64,000 nucleotides of DNA from Ypsolopha sequella (lineage: Eukaryota > Arthropoda > Insecta > Lepidoptera > Ypsolophidae), in contig OW203984.1 in NCBI GenBank assembly GCA_934047225.1, forward strand, positions 8,999,201-9,063,200, in the 5' to 3' direction. Numbering within the stretch: the first letter of the stretch is position 1; every line of letters begins with the position of its first letter. Below the pieces are notes generated by a model that was not told where the DNA came from, searched no databases, and saw only the letters and a list, made by a program, of their open reading frames with translations. Made by a program: the position numbers and the translations under genes. Positions 43,735 to 54,567 of the stretch are shown piece by piece.

Positions 43735-44035
43735 GACGACGACGCGGCGTTTACCGTCGTTGTCAAACGGGCACTAGCAGCCGCCGATCGGCGAGCTGCA
43801 CGCATTGCTCGTGCGCTGAGCGTTGGCTGCGTCGTCGAGGGGGGTGGGATGGTGGATGCACTAGATTCTTTTAATTGTTCCAATTGTTTGTTATTAGGGG
43901 CGGTTATTAAACAAAACGAACTCACAATATCGTCACTGTCACTGGGCTTTGTCCTAAAGTTGCTCGATCTATCGAGAACCGATTAACAATTTATTTTATA
44001 TAAAACCGCCCCAAAATTGGTGACCCCGACGTGAT
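43723..44035 (+). mobile_element. LTR plus primer-binding site of a retrotransposon
   Basis: TGTCGTTCTTAGGACGACGA begins a candidate LTR that ends near 44013 (...CCGCCCCA), with a TATA-like TTTATATAAAA at 43994. Five bases later TGGTGACCCCGACGTGAT (44018-44035) is exactly complementary to the 18 nt 3' end of animal tRNA-Trp including CCA, which marks it as a primer-binding site of a gypsy-type element. The internal region ends after about 25 bp, where a different repeat begins (44064). No gag-pol remains. LTR boundaries are approximate because no second LTR is present. Confidence 0.65.
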
Positions 44036-44063
44036 TATATAAAATATTCATAAATTAAAAAAA

Positions 44064-44636
44064 TGGCAAATGCGTGTCGAGCCACGCGTATTGTACATAG
44101 TGTTCCAAAGTCGCCCGTCACAATATGCGGACTTAGAAGGTTCATAAACTTATATTTACTACTTGTTTTACACAACTCACAACTTCATTTTTCAATGGAA
44201 TTTTTACGAAATTTTATTTTTTACTTCTCCAAGTAGATTTTATAAGTTAACTTGTAAAGGCTACTTAGCTGTGATAGTTTTTCTTTCAACATCGTTATAA
44301 TAGGTGTCTCAAAACCTACCTGAATTTTGCTTCAAGCTTAATATTTCGCAACGGATCCCTAAATCGGAAAATGGTTTTTACACACCCATAATATTTTTAA
44401 ACGACCAATTCAACGACACCCCAAACCATGGGATAGAGGAGAACTTTGCGTGCAAACAAATTTTTTTTTTTAATATTTTTATTTTACCACTTTATATACA
44501 TGATTAATTTCTGTATAGCCAAATAACAGATTTCAAGTACTAAGAGTATCTAAGCTAAGCCGCGGACAGACAGACAGACAGATAGTCAGACATGGCGAAA
44601 CTATAAGGGTTCCTTATTGACTACGGAACCCTAAAA
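44064..44636 (-). mobile_element. dispersed repeat (GGGTTCCGTAGTC ends), copy B
   Basis: This is the inverted paralogue of 33048-33766: TGCGTGTCGAGCCACGCG at one end, GTCAGACATGGCG and CTACGGAACCCTAAAAA at the other. Relative to copy A it lacks the 130 bp TIR insertion and has about 90 bp extra after CTTGGAGAAG (minus strand). It truncates the LTR element's internal region. Confidence 0.75.
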
Positions 44637-44744
44637 AGTGAAATATCACCCGCTCACTCATCATCACGTTTTTGCGAAATCTCCGGATCAACAGAGCCTT
44701 CAAACTTCAAAATGTCTTTAAGGTGGGCCATCCCGCTCAGCTGC

Positions 44745-45405
44745 CATATAAACGCTTTAGGTGTTTGTGACTTTGATCTCAATGAAACTTTGTGCATATC
44801 TTTATATAATATACAAGTGACCCACCCCGGCTTCGCACGGGGATGTATTATACATATAAACCTTTCTCTTGAATCACTCTATTTACTATTAAAAAAAACC
44901 GCATCAAAATCCGTTGCGTAGCTTTAAAGATCTAAGCATACATAGGGACAGACAGACAGCGGGAAGCGACTTTGTTTTATTCATTTTGTTTTATGTAGTG
45001 ATATCTTTCTTTTCTCCCCCACACCGCACTCCAACCCATCCTTGATCAAGAGGTGCAAGATGGCGAGATATTCAAAAAGCGCCGAATTTGTGAAATGGTT
45101 TCAGGTAAAAACTCTTTTTCATGTAATAGTAACTTTTTATTTAAAGAAATTTGTATAAACTTAGCTTTCTTAATTGTACAACTTGCTAAACTTTGCGTAA
45201 CAATGAGGCAATATTCACGATATCCTGACAGCTATTAAGATGGTGTTTCATCAAATTTTGCTTTTTCGGCTGTATAAAGACGTAGTTAGATGTCACTAGA
45301 TAGCACTTATGAAAAAAAAATAAGAAGAAAATAAGCTGTGGACTTCACACTCAGTTTTTAACTTTTTTTATGAATCTTGAGAAAAATTTAGGCGTAAAAG
45401 GGCCT
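44745..45405 (+). repeat. dispersed repeat with exon-like core, copy B
   Basis: This is the paralogue of 34190-34655, here split by the Helitron 44814-45001. The core 45018-45104 is again open and encodes 29 residues ending EFVKWFQ, followed by GTAAAA, a better splice-donor match than in copy A. Differences from copy A within the core include three replacements. Function is unknown. Confidence 0.65.
44814..45001 (-). mobile_element. small Helitron (188 bp)
   Basis: On the minus strand it begins TCACTACATAAAACAAAATG, contains TCTGTCTGTCCCTATG and AAGCTACGCAACGGATTTTG, and ends CCCGTGCGAAGCCGGGG then TGGGTCACTTG, preceded by A and followed by T. The final CTTG departs from the usual CTAG. The paralogue at 34190-34655 lacks exactly this block, so the insertion is confirmed by an empty site and has no target duplication, as expected for Helitrons. 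Confidence 0.8.
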
Positions 45406-46189
45406 CTTAAGGCTTGAATAAGCGTAGATTTGGTAAAATTGCGTATATTAAGCTCGATTTGTAGGCCAAACTGGCTACTAGAAAATTCTGGGAAATATAT
45501 ATGTACTTAATCATGTTTCTCTGACGAATTTCATTCTGTACATTCAATTCGCTTGGACACGGAATATGCGTTTGAAATTAATCTTTCACACAATAAAAGA
45601 TCTCATTATTATCTACAAAAAAGTCCTTACTACTTTATTTCTGTATGTCCTAATGGAGCCACGATTTCAAAATAACTGAAGTTTTGCGTGCGCGGCATCT
45701 GATTAGAGAAGGATAGAGAGTTCAAAAACAAACATGTTAGAGCGGGACCGAATTTTAGCCATAGTGCAGCTCCTTAAGCCTTATAAATAAAATAAAATAA
45801 ATTATAAAGAGTATTCAAGTTCTTAACCCCTTTAGCCGAAGTGAAGGCGAGCGTAAAAAGCTAGATATATTATTAGAAACTATTCAATTAGGATTCTCTG
45901 TCAATTAGTTCCCAGCAAGAGGACGATTTGTAAAACTTACTAAAATTAAAGCATTGGGCGAAAACCGTGTTTGTTTTATAAACATCCAGTATAAGGGACA
46001 TTTATCCAGTTTAATCCAGCTTGGATCCCGCTAATGTGACGTCACTGACCCATGTTCCTGTGAGGTGGTTACTTGACGCGTTTTTGGTAAAAAACAAAGG
46101 GGTCTGTACCATTGTCTATAAAAAGGGCAAAAAAACATGTCTGTTGTCATCATGGGAGGCCCCTTAAATATTTATTTTATTCTATTTTT
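45406..46189. other. unassigned DNA
   Basis: No gene or element end was recognised. Confidence 0.5.
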
Positions 46190-46362
46190 TGGTATTTGGT
46201 ATTTTGGCAACAGAAATACATCATCTGTGAAAATTTCAACTGTCTAACTATCACGGTTCATGCGATACAGCCTGGTGACAGACGTACAGACGGACAGACA
46301 GATGGACAGCGGAGTCTTAGTAATAGGGTCCCTTTGGTTACCCTTTAGGTACGGAACCCTGA
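46190..46362 (+). mobile_element. 3' end of a GGGTTCCGTA-type repeat
   Basis: GACAGACGTACAGACGGACA, CAGCGGAGTCTTAGTAATAG, GGTCCCTTTGGTTACCC and TAGGTACGGAACCCTGAAAA match the 3' end of the repeat at 7319-8125 (GACAACGGAGTCTCACG...TAGGTACTACGGAACTC). Only the 3' part is present. Confidence 0.7.
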
Positions 46363-47353
46363 AAATGAGGAAATATAGCGACAGCTTAGTCGGTATAAAT
46401 GTACATAAATACAGGTAGGTATTGTATAGACATAAGAAGATAACGTTGTGCAACTTCGTTAGAGTGCGGTCGCGTCCACTTCAAAATATATTACACAGAG
46501 TTGTTAAAATTATAAAATGAATTTGAATATTATTTTCCGATTTACGAATACACCAAAACTACAATTTCTTCCCTTTAAAATTCAGTGTAAACTTAAAATG
46601 ATGATTGGCTCAAAAAGACATACTACCCAGAGCAGTTCATCAGTGAAAAAAATATATTATATATGGTACTTAAGGGCAGTGGTTATGAGATCACAATAAA
46701 CCACTATTTTCTACTCAAAACACCCACGATTTGGTCACGACCCTCAACAAACGTCAAAAATCGTTAGGAAAAATTGGCTGTCAGACGTGATTGTGCATCT
46801 AACTTCAGGCTACTACGAACCACCATGGTATGGACTATGGTGGTTGGTGGTGGTTTGTCACTTCAATGGCTGGTTACGAAGTCTTTATTCGGTTTGTTTA
46901 CGTAACCGACTTACCAACGATAGCTGAGCATGGTGAATCTGTTTATTTTGATAACCACACTCGAGAAAAGGTTGCAGGTTTATCAACTTTCAGTAGATAA
47001 ATAAAAAATAATTAAAAATAAAACACGAGTGCGGTAAAATTGATTTTATGGACAGTTTTGATGCCTATTAAATAAGTCTTTACTCTTTACGAGCACTCGC
47101 ACTGAAAAATTATTTAAAGATATCGATGCTATTCAATCGCCTGGTCTACTTTTACATATAAATAATATCTGCGGATTAAGTATTTTTGACATAATTATAA
47201 TATATATAAATAAAATATTATAAATTTATTCCGATTTATATTTTGATCAACTTGTAGTCTCGCCTAAGATCAGGTGTGTTGTCCTCATGTATTTACTTTC
47301 TTATATGCCTATATTACTTATATATATTTATAACTATACATATATACACTATA
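46363..47353. other. unassigned DNA
   Basis: No gene or element end was recognised. CCATGGTATGGACTATGGTG GTTGGTGG near 46822 is a short low-complexity patch. Confidence 0.5.
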
Positions 47354-48544
47354 CTAGCTTCTGCCCGCGGCTTCGCCCGCGTTACCTACAGGAAACAGAT
47401 TACATTTTTTTTTCAGAAACAAACATTATAAGTGCTCTAACTCCCTCTGGGCACATGGGTCTAACTCCAGCCGTTTGGGAGATACAGGCCACCAAAGTTT
47501 TGAGATCAAAAAAGAAAAAAACTTTTTTGGTACCCCGTGGTCTAACCCCTAGGGATGTACCACCTTCCGTTCCAAAGATATTTTCCTGGGATATAGATAG
47601 ACATAGATAGATAGATAGACAGATATATAGATAGATTGTGGATATATAGATAGATAGATAAAAGTTTTGAGATCAAAAAATAAAAAAACTTTTTTGGTAC
47701 CCCGTGGTCCAACCCCTAGAGATGTACCACCTTCCGTTCCAAAAATATTTTGCTGGGATATAGATAGACATAGATAGATAGATAGATAGATTGTGGATAT
47801 ATAGATAGATAGATAAAAGTTTTGAGATCAAAAAAGAAAAAAACTTTTTTGGTACCCCGTGGTCCAACCCCTAGAGATGTACCACCTTCCGTTCCAAAAA
47901 TATTTTGCTGGGATATAGATAGACATAGATAGATAGATAGATAGATAGATAGATTGTGGATATATAGATAGATAGATACCTCAAAAGGTAAAAAATGGAA
48001 CCCTAACAGGATCAGTTGTGTGGCTGTCTGTCTGTTCGTCTGTTACAGCCGATTTGCTCTAGCACACATACTTACAAGAATGTTCATGTCCACTATATTA
48101 AATTTCAAAATCGATGCCATTTTCGTAATTAACGTCCCAAAAAACCACAAAAACGCACCCATATTGATATTTACACATTTCAACATTTTAACCCCATTGC
48201 AACCCAACAGGGGATGGTATTTAACATCCACTACGTTGTATTTAGAAATCGTTGTTGTTTTCGTATTACTCCTATCTTTAAATTTCGTTTACTCATTTAA
48301 AGATAGGAGTACTCCTGTGAAGTCTCGAATAAAATAGTCTAACTAATTTTGTTTCCCCATACAAACTTTGGACCCCTTTTCACCCTATTAGGGGGTGAAT
48401 TTTGAAAAATCCTTTCTTAGAGCACCCCTAGACCTCTAAAGTAACCTCTAAAGTTGCCAATTTTGGAATCTCTAGACCCAGCGGTTTGGGCTGTACCGTT
48501 GATATGTCAGTCAGTCAGTCAGGTTCTTCTTTTATATATTTAGA
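47354..48544 (-). mobile_element. non-autonomous Helitron (1,191 bp)
   Basis: On the minus strand it starts TCTAAATATATAAAAGAAGA (at 48544), preceded by A, with a CTGA microsatellite just inside. It ends with the hairpin CGCGGGCGAAGCCGCGGGC and AGAAGCTAG at 47354, followed by T. Start, hairpin, CTAG and A|T target all fit a lepidopteran Helitron. The 3' half holds three copies of a 155-169 bp unit with GATA microsatellites. There is no Rep/helicase frame. Confidence 0.9.
47493..47990. repeat. 155-169 bp tandem repeat with (GATA)n, three units
   Basis: AGTTTTGAGATCAAAAAA starts units at about 47493, 47662 and 47817. Each contains ACTTTTTTGGTACCCCGTGG, CCACCTTCCGTTCCAAA.AT and a variable (ATAG)n stretch, so unit length varies with microsatellite size. 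The array lies inside a Helitron. Confidence 0.9.
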
Positions 48545-49331
48545 TAAACTATATTAATTAGAATAATATTATGATAGCTATATTACTAATACTTATATAA
48601 TTAAAAAACCTGTGCAAACGGGCGCTAAGCAATTTTTATTTTATTTTTTGGTGTGAGGTTTATGAACATAGGTTCCATTCGAAAAAATTCTTTTGACCAT
48701 TTTTCGTCCATTTTGCAATGGTAAAAAATAATAGAATGTGGAACACTAATAAAAGTCTTCTTGTACGAGTTCCACTATTTTATTTACTTGGTTATTGCGA
48801 CTAGTTTCGTCTATTTGACATCGTGGGGCTAATTGGAATAGGTAAACAGTAAAAAGGATAGCTAACTAAGTCTTAGGGTAGATAAATATTGAAAAAAAAA
48901 TTAAAAGTAAATGAAGGTACATGGATATTTTCGTTGTGATAAAAATTCATTAGTAAATAATAAAACGTGAAATGTCCAAATTAAAATTAAAGATTTAATT
49001 ATAGATGAAGTTCCATCGAGGAGTCACACCTTACAGTATAAATAAAATGAAAAAAATTCAATGAAATGTGGATCAACGGTTATTACTTCGATGGTACACA
49101 TTAGTTATACGCATCGAGCCTTGTTCAATTTGATAATACAGTTTTACGACCAATTCCACAGAGTATTGGACATTGCAATACGAAATACAGTCAAACTACA
49201 TGTTTTAGATACACTTGCTAATCAACAAACATCTCTAATACTCGTCAATAAAGCTTTACTAATGATGTTTGTTCCTGTAATTACATTTTAAATAATATCA
49301 TTGTACGAATATTTCTTAAGCGTAAATATCA
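48545..49331. other. unassigned DNA
   Basis: No gene was recognised. An open frame of 76 codons at 49061-49291 has no known motif. Confidence 0.5.
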
Positions 49332-49686
49332 GGTAGAGCTGATGCCGGGCTCGACTGTGGAGGTACCACCATCTTACTTGGAGACCCCCTCGAAGTAATT
49401 TGGGGGAGAGTAAGAGGACAGCTCACAGGCAAAAAACCAGGAGGCCCACCATGTCTGGGACTGATGGATAGGTATATCTATCCCTAATAGCCGGGCCTTA
49501 TATGGAACAGACCGTTGACGGGCAGCGGCGTCATTGGTGCGAGGGTTCCAGCACCGCGCTCACCAACCCACCTGCCCAGCGTGTGTGAGTATGGGCAATT
49601 CTTCCAGGATGACCGCCGGGAGTGGCACAGTCCTGGAAAGGCTTATGTCCAGCAGTGGACGAACTAGGCTGATGGATGGATGGATG
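49332..49686 (+). mobile_element. RTE-tailed short repeat, copy 3
   Basis: GGTAGAGCTGATGCCGGGCT, GGAGGTACCACCATCTTACT, AGGACAGCTCACAGGCAAAA and CCCACCATGTCTGGGACTGA lead to the RTE C-terminal segment (DDRREWHSPGKAYVQQWTN, stop) and a TGATGGATGGATGGATGA tail. This is the cleanest copy for defining the 3' end. It contains a 24-26 bp extra segment (CCTTATATGGAACAGACCG) relative to the copy at 58648. Confidence 0.85.
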
Positions 49687-49950
49687 AAATATTTTGCTGG
49701 TTTGCGAGTAGTCTTGTCTAAAGTAATACGAAAATATTTTCATATGAAGTAGGTTTCCAAGACTCTTAACATGACGCTTTAACGGTTAAACAGTTACTCG
49801 ATCCCATGTAAAGCAAAGCCCCTAATTCTACAAATCCTTAACTCTACAAGCTCTAATTCTATAAACCCTACATTTTGCTCAAAAAGTATGACTTGGCCAT
49901 TTCGCGACTGATGTAACTCAGCATGGACTTATGTTAATAAATAATATATA

Positions 49951-50210
49951 CAACGTGTAACAGAAAGGTATAACCATATTTGAAGAGCTTATTCAGTCAA
50001 TGGTATAGAACAACTTTTACTATGCAACAAACCATGTGTCTCGAAAAAAAATCAACTGTTTCATAGAAAAATTTAATGCCGCTCGGCTGAAATGGATGGA
50101 AGGGCAGATTTCTTTTTAAAATTTTAGGTTTGGCTCCATAGTAAAAGTTTTTCTATACCATTGACTGAATAAGCTCTTCAAATATCGTTACAATTTTCTG
50201 TTACACTTTG
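49951..50210. mobile_element. MITE, TA target site, family 1 copy B
   Basis: CAACGTGTAACAGAAAGGTA at the left and its inverted partner ending TTCTGTTACACTTTG at the right, flanked by TA (49949-49950 and 50211-50212). It is highly similar to 3348-3610 throughout, including AACAACTTTTACTATG and TTTCATAGAAAAAT. There is no coding capacity. Confidence 0.85.
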
Positions 50211-50220
50211 TATATATCGT

Positions 50221-50568
50221 CATGACATGAATCTCTGAAGGGGTGTCAGAGGTGTTCCGAATGTGAACTGTGAAATGCAAGTCACAGTCCACATTCGATA
50301 TAGCCGCGTTTCACCGACAATTACTAGGTCCCAACGTGACCTCCCCACAATGCGGTGAACCCTATCGCCGTACTTCGGGCACAAATACACGCTTTTAGGG
50401 CATGTAGGTTTCCTCACGGTGTTTTTCTTCACCGTTCAGCAAGTGGTAAGTAAGAATCAATACGACGCACATACATTCCGAAAAACTCATTGGTGCATGC
50501 CCGACTGGGGATTGAACCCGGATCTCAAGATTGAGAGACCAGCGTTCTACCCCTGAGCTACCGCCGCT
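50221..50568 (-). mobile_element. tRNA-derived SINE, full-length copy
   Basis: On the minus strand the head (50568-50497) reads GCGGTAGCTCAGGGGTAGAA (box A) and GGGTTCAATCCCCAG (box B), resembling a tRNA. The body follows with GCATGCACCAATGAGTTTTT, ACTTGCTGAACGGTGAAG, CACCGTGAGGAAACCTACAT, CCCGAAGTACGGCGATAGGG and GACTTGCATTTCACAG, ending near TCATGTCATGA. I know this body from lepidopteran SINEs. Internal boxes would drive Pol III transcription; movement would need a LINE RT. Diverged copies are at 22924-23125 and 16400-16880. Confidence 0.85.
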
Positions 50569-51988
50569 TATGGTCAATATTGTGTCATGCCATATTTTCA
50601 TGAAACGGCCAAGTGATACTTTTTGAGCAATATGTAGGGTTTTTAGAAGCTTGAAGAGTTAGGCCTTGTTATTAGAGACTTGGCTCTACATAAGATCTCA
50701 TAACTTTACAACAATGAAAGCTTTATAAATGAGTCTTGGCAACCTATTTTACATGAAAAGTTTTTGCTAGGATTTAATTTCTTTTTGTAAGGAAATTTTA
50801 TAAACAGACCTGCACCCTCTTTTCGAAGGTTTGAGGGTGAAAGTTAGTTTTTTTCATTTTTTCGTCATTTGTGTGCAAATACTAGCCCGCAAACCAAATT
50901 TCAGCTTTCCAGGACATTCAGAAGTTTTGAATAGAAAATGTTATGCAATACAGAACCGGACCCCCTTTCATCGGGGTTGTAGGTTGAAAGTTTCAGATTT
51001 CAAATTTTTGTTGCTGTTTGTGTCTCCTAGCCTGCATACCAGATTTCACCTTTCAAGGTCTTCAGGAAGTACCGTAGATGTTTTGATGGTTATGAACGAG
51101 TCGGTGAGTAAGTGACGAAATAGACCTATTTTAGCTACTAATAAATTCAAAATTATAAAAGCTAGACAAATGGAACATAACATGTTTCTTCCATCAACAA
51201 TAACATTGTATCCTGAGAATTCGGTTTCTCTAGTTTTATCTAGACCGCAGCTATGAGGGTTTGAAAATACCACAAAACGCTTCGAAAAAATTTACGGAGT
51301 GCTCTGCTTCCTTCGGCTCGTCTTAGCGGGGGTACTGCCGTGCCTCTGGGTTGAAAAATATCGTTTTCCTAGTATCAGTAACAAATACACAACTTAAGGT
51401 TAGACTTAGACGACAGCCTTTTAGCAGCTTTTATGTAGCCGCGTGCAGGAACGCGCAAAAGGTCTGTCCTCTGCGTAAGGTATCAAAATTTACTCGAATA
51501 TATAAAACTAGGAAAATGCATATCCTTTTTACTTACATCATAATTTCATCATAATGGTTGTCTCGGTGATAAAATATGTGGTAAAAATAAAAGTTTTATC
51601 ACCGAAACACTCCACTTGCATTCCGGGATGTATTCCATCCTCCGTGTCCATCTATGCTGCGGTGCATTGCAGTAAGTCATCTAATATTGATAGCGACCGC
51701 CCCGGGCAATAGTGAGTTTACCGCTTGAACGTTAACCGTAACGCACGTGTCGGCCTAATTGAGGGATAAATTACTGATCGAATTTTGGTGAAACTAGGAC
51801 GTTTGTGATTACGTTTGACAGGAAATGAGGCTAAAACCACATAGGAGTATTTTTATTTTGTATGTATATTTCAGCGTGAGATTGTAAAATCCGATAGTTT
51901 ATAATTTCACTAAGATGCGGCAGGTTAGTTTATTAAGACCCTAACAAAAACTTCTAATTCTTCTAATCTAAAAATTCTAATATTTCTT
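50569..51988. other. unassigned DNA
   Basis: No gene was recognised. TTTCATTTTTTCGTCATTTG...CCCGCAAACCAAATTTCAGC near 50855-50905 and TTGTTGCTGTTTGTGTCTCC...GCATACCAGATTTCACC near 51008-51050 are an internal diverged duplication, of the kind seen in repeats that end in microsatellites of GTGAGT type. Confidence 0.45.
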
Positions 51989-53036
51989 TTGCCCGGAAGG
52001 CACGGTTCATATTTATTCTCCAAGATCCTCGAATCCATTGTCCATAAGCAACTATCAACCTTCCTGTGTTTAAACAACCTATTAAACCCTTTCCAATCTG
52101 GGTTCCGTCCTGGACACAGTACTACCTCCGCATTACTGAAAGTTACTGATGACGTAAGGTTTGCCATCGACAACAAACAAATAACAGTGCTAACATTATT
52201 GGACTTCAGTACTGCATTTAACTGTGTAGATTTTGATATTCTCCTGGGAGTCCTCCGCTCTCTTAATGTATCTCATCTAGTAACAGAATGGTTTGATTCA
52301 TATTTACGCTATCGACAGCAATGCATTTGTTCTGATGATGTAACATCAGGGTGGTGCGAATTTACTGCTGGTATTCCCCAAGGTGGCATCCTTTCACCTC
52401 TCTTATTTTAATTTTTTATAAATTCTATCACGGAAACGTTAACTTCTCGCTACCATCTTTATGCAGACAATTTGCAACTTAATCGCCATTTTCTTGTGGA
52501 GGATGTAGAAACAGCTATCCAAGGAATGAACCACCTAAACTGTATCTATAACTTGGCCGAGACGTTTGGGCTCCTCGTAAACCCTTTAAAACCAAAATCA
52601 TGCTTGTTGTGCTTGCATAACTATAGTGAGTTCTGTCTCTCTGATGCTAACGAAGAGTTATTAAATAAAGTCGAACGACTTAAGAACTTAGCAATCTGAT
52701 TTATCTTTGGTCTTCGTAAATATGATCACTTCTCTCATTTTCGTAAAGAATTAACATGGTTACCATGGTTATATTTATAATATTTTATAGATTGTATTTA
52801 TAGTCAGTATTTATATAAATTTTCATTTTTTTATTAAACTTGTATAATTCTTTGTATGTTCTTCTTCTCTGTGTACACGTGTATGATTACTTCGTTTATG
52901 TTACTTTTTCCTATTGTGATGGTTTTGCTGTCAGAAATCTCTGTTTAGAGATAAGCTCGCCAATGTGCATCTTTTTTCACTGTAATTTTGTTTATGTTTA
53001 TATTTTCGTGTGTGTACAATAAAGAATAAAGAAATA
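51989..53036 (+). mobile_element. degenerate LINE RT fragment (same family as 38191-41597)
   Basis: It begins in the RT fingers (FSKILESIVHKQL) and runs through FQSGFRPGHSTTSALLK, LDFSTAFNCVDFDIL and GIPQGGILSPLLF, then a stop at 52409-52411. In the same frame it continues with the catalytic box as YADN (52460-52471), the second catalytic Asp changed to Asn. About 100 residues of thumb are deleted near 52610, a stop follows at 52697-52699, and FIFGLRKYDHFS closes the match. The 3' end is TACAATAAAGAATAAAGAAA at about 53016-53036. It is dead. Confidence 0.85.
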
Positions 53037-53951
53037 CTAGTTTTATAGACCGCGCAGGCTATCTGATGGTCTCTTGGGTATCAAATCGACATATGAAAAA
53101 AAAAAAATTGGTCCGTAGATATTCTACTACTGTCCTCAATTAATGTTTTTAGAGTCGCATATTGAACTAATAAATATAAGTTAAATTTTATTCAAATTTA
53201 AGATTAATTTAAGATAATATGTTATTTATCATCGATCCTTTCGATAAAAATACAGGCTGCTTTTTTTCATATCTCACCGGTCCAGGTGCAAGTGATTTAT
53301 CAAAAATCTTTGAATGTAGTTTTGCCTATTTTAGAAAATAAAGGAATATGTCTTTTCTATAAAATTTACTATCATCAATATTTAGGATACTTTCCCTCAA
53401 CCCCCTCCTTTTTCACACTGTATGTTTTACTATAACAGCGTAGAGGTGATAATCGTACAAAAAGGTATACCGCAGTGCCTGGCCGTGTGCAAGCTTTAGT
53501 AAAAAAGCTAGCATCTGAAAATACTTTCAGCGTCACATAGCGTCGTAGCAATTTCCACCAACGCAAAAGGCAGCATAGAACGGATTCGGGCGGGAGAATT
53601 TCCCATCCATATTTGATCAAGTTTACACACACCGCACAGCACACTTGCGTCACCACAAAATGGTGTGCCACCCTTTTTGAGTATCACGGTCTTATGTTCC
53701 TTTCGGAGTTTTGCGATAAAACAATTTTGTTTTGGTTCAACTTTTGCATTTTTTCTACACAATTTTGGCTGCAGGTACTGCTGGTCTGGTCTGTTTTCGA
53801 AAATATTGTCATTACAAATTAAACGAAGAAAATATCGAGATATTTATAATAAAAGTTAAATTTGGCAACAAACTATTGTTAGTTGTAGGAATTAAAGAAT
53901 TAAGGTACCCATCTACCTTTTTAACTGTTTGTGAACAAATATATACGAGTA
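53037..53951. other. unassigned DNA
   Basis: 53395-53700 is less AT-rich and carries overlapping open frames on both strands (98 codons on minus, 69 on plus), none with a recognised motif. No element ends were found. Confidence 0.4.
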
Positions 53952-54205
53952 CTAGGTGTTAATATGAAGTTGCGGAAGCCGGAAACTGGCGATAGTACTC
54001 GTCCATACGAACAACTTATACTGTGGAACAAAACGTCGAATCGCAAAAAAAAAACCGCTGTTCGATAGAAAAGTTACATTGGTACCCAACCAAAATGTAT
54101 AAAACAATCATTTTATTTCCTTTATTCTTGTTTTTTTTGGAAATTTTTCGTGTGTGCTAGTACTATCGTCAGTTTTTGGCTTCCGTAACTTCATATTAAC
54201 ATCCT
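53952..54205. mobile_element. MITE, TA target site, family 2
   Basis: CTAGGTGTTAATATGAAGTT on the left pairs with AACTTCATATTAACATCCTG on the right; inner landmarks are GCGGAAGCCGGAAACTG and CAGTTTTTGGCTTCCG. TA flanks both ends (53950-53951, 54206-54207). Its general plan (GTGTTA-type ends, AACAACTT..ACTGTGGAACAAAAC inside) echoes family 1 at 3348, suggesting a shared ancestor or transposase. Confidence 0.8.
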
Positions 54206-54567
54206 GTATATTATATTATGCTTTTTTCAAGCGTTATTTATTAAAAAGTTCGGTTATTAATATAAAAAATATATATATATTTTTAATTAAGTAATTAATT
54301 AGCAATCCAGCGTGGGAATGTCGCCAGCATACTGGGCACCTTGCCGCAGAGCAGCGATTTGGACGAAGTTTTTTATTTATAATATAGTTTATTTTTCAAG
54401 GTGTTTTAGTTTATTATTAAGGATATTTTTAGTTTATTTTTATATGTTATTATTTTAGTGCTTTTTATTTTAATTTTAATGTTACTTAAGTTAATTGTTT
54501 CAATAAAGATATATCATCTGTAAAAATTATTAATTCAATTTACAGTTGTTTCAAATCTAAAATAAAA
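54206..54567. other. unassigned AT-rich DNA
   Basis: Nothing was recognised. TTCAATAAAGATATATCATC near 54498 looks like a retroelement 3' end but has no body. Confidence 0.4.

Noticed and set aside
43731..43925. 64-codon Ala/Ser/Thr-rich minus-strand frame
   Set aside because: It is the antisense of the GC-rich LTR segment; the composition follows from CGNCGN repeats.
47673..47867. 64-codon frame across the GATA repeats
   Set aside because: It is generated by the tandem array and (GATA)n microsatellite.
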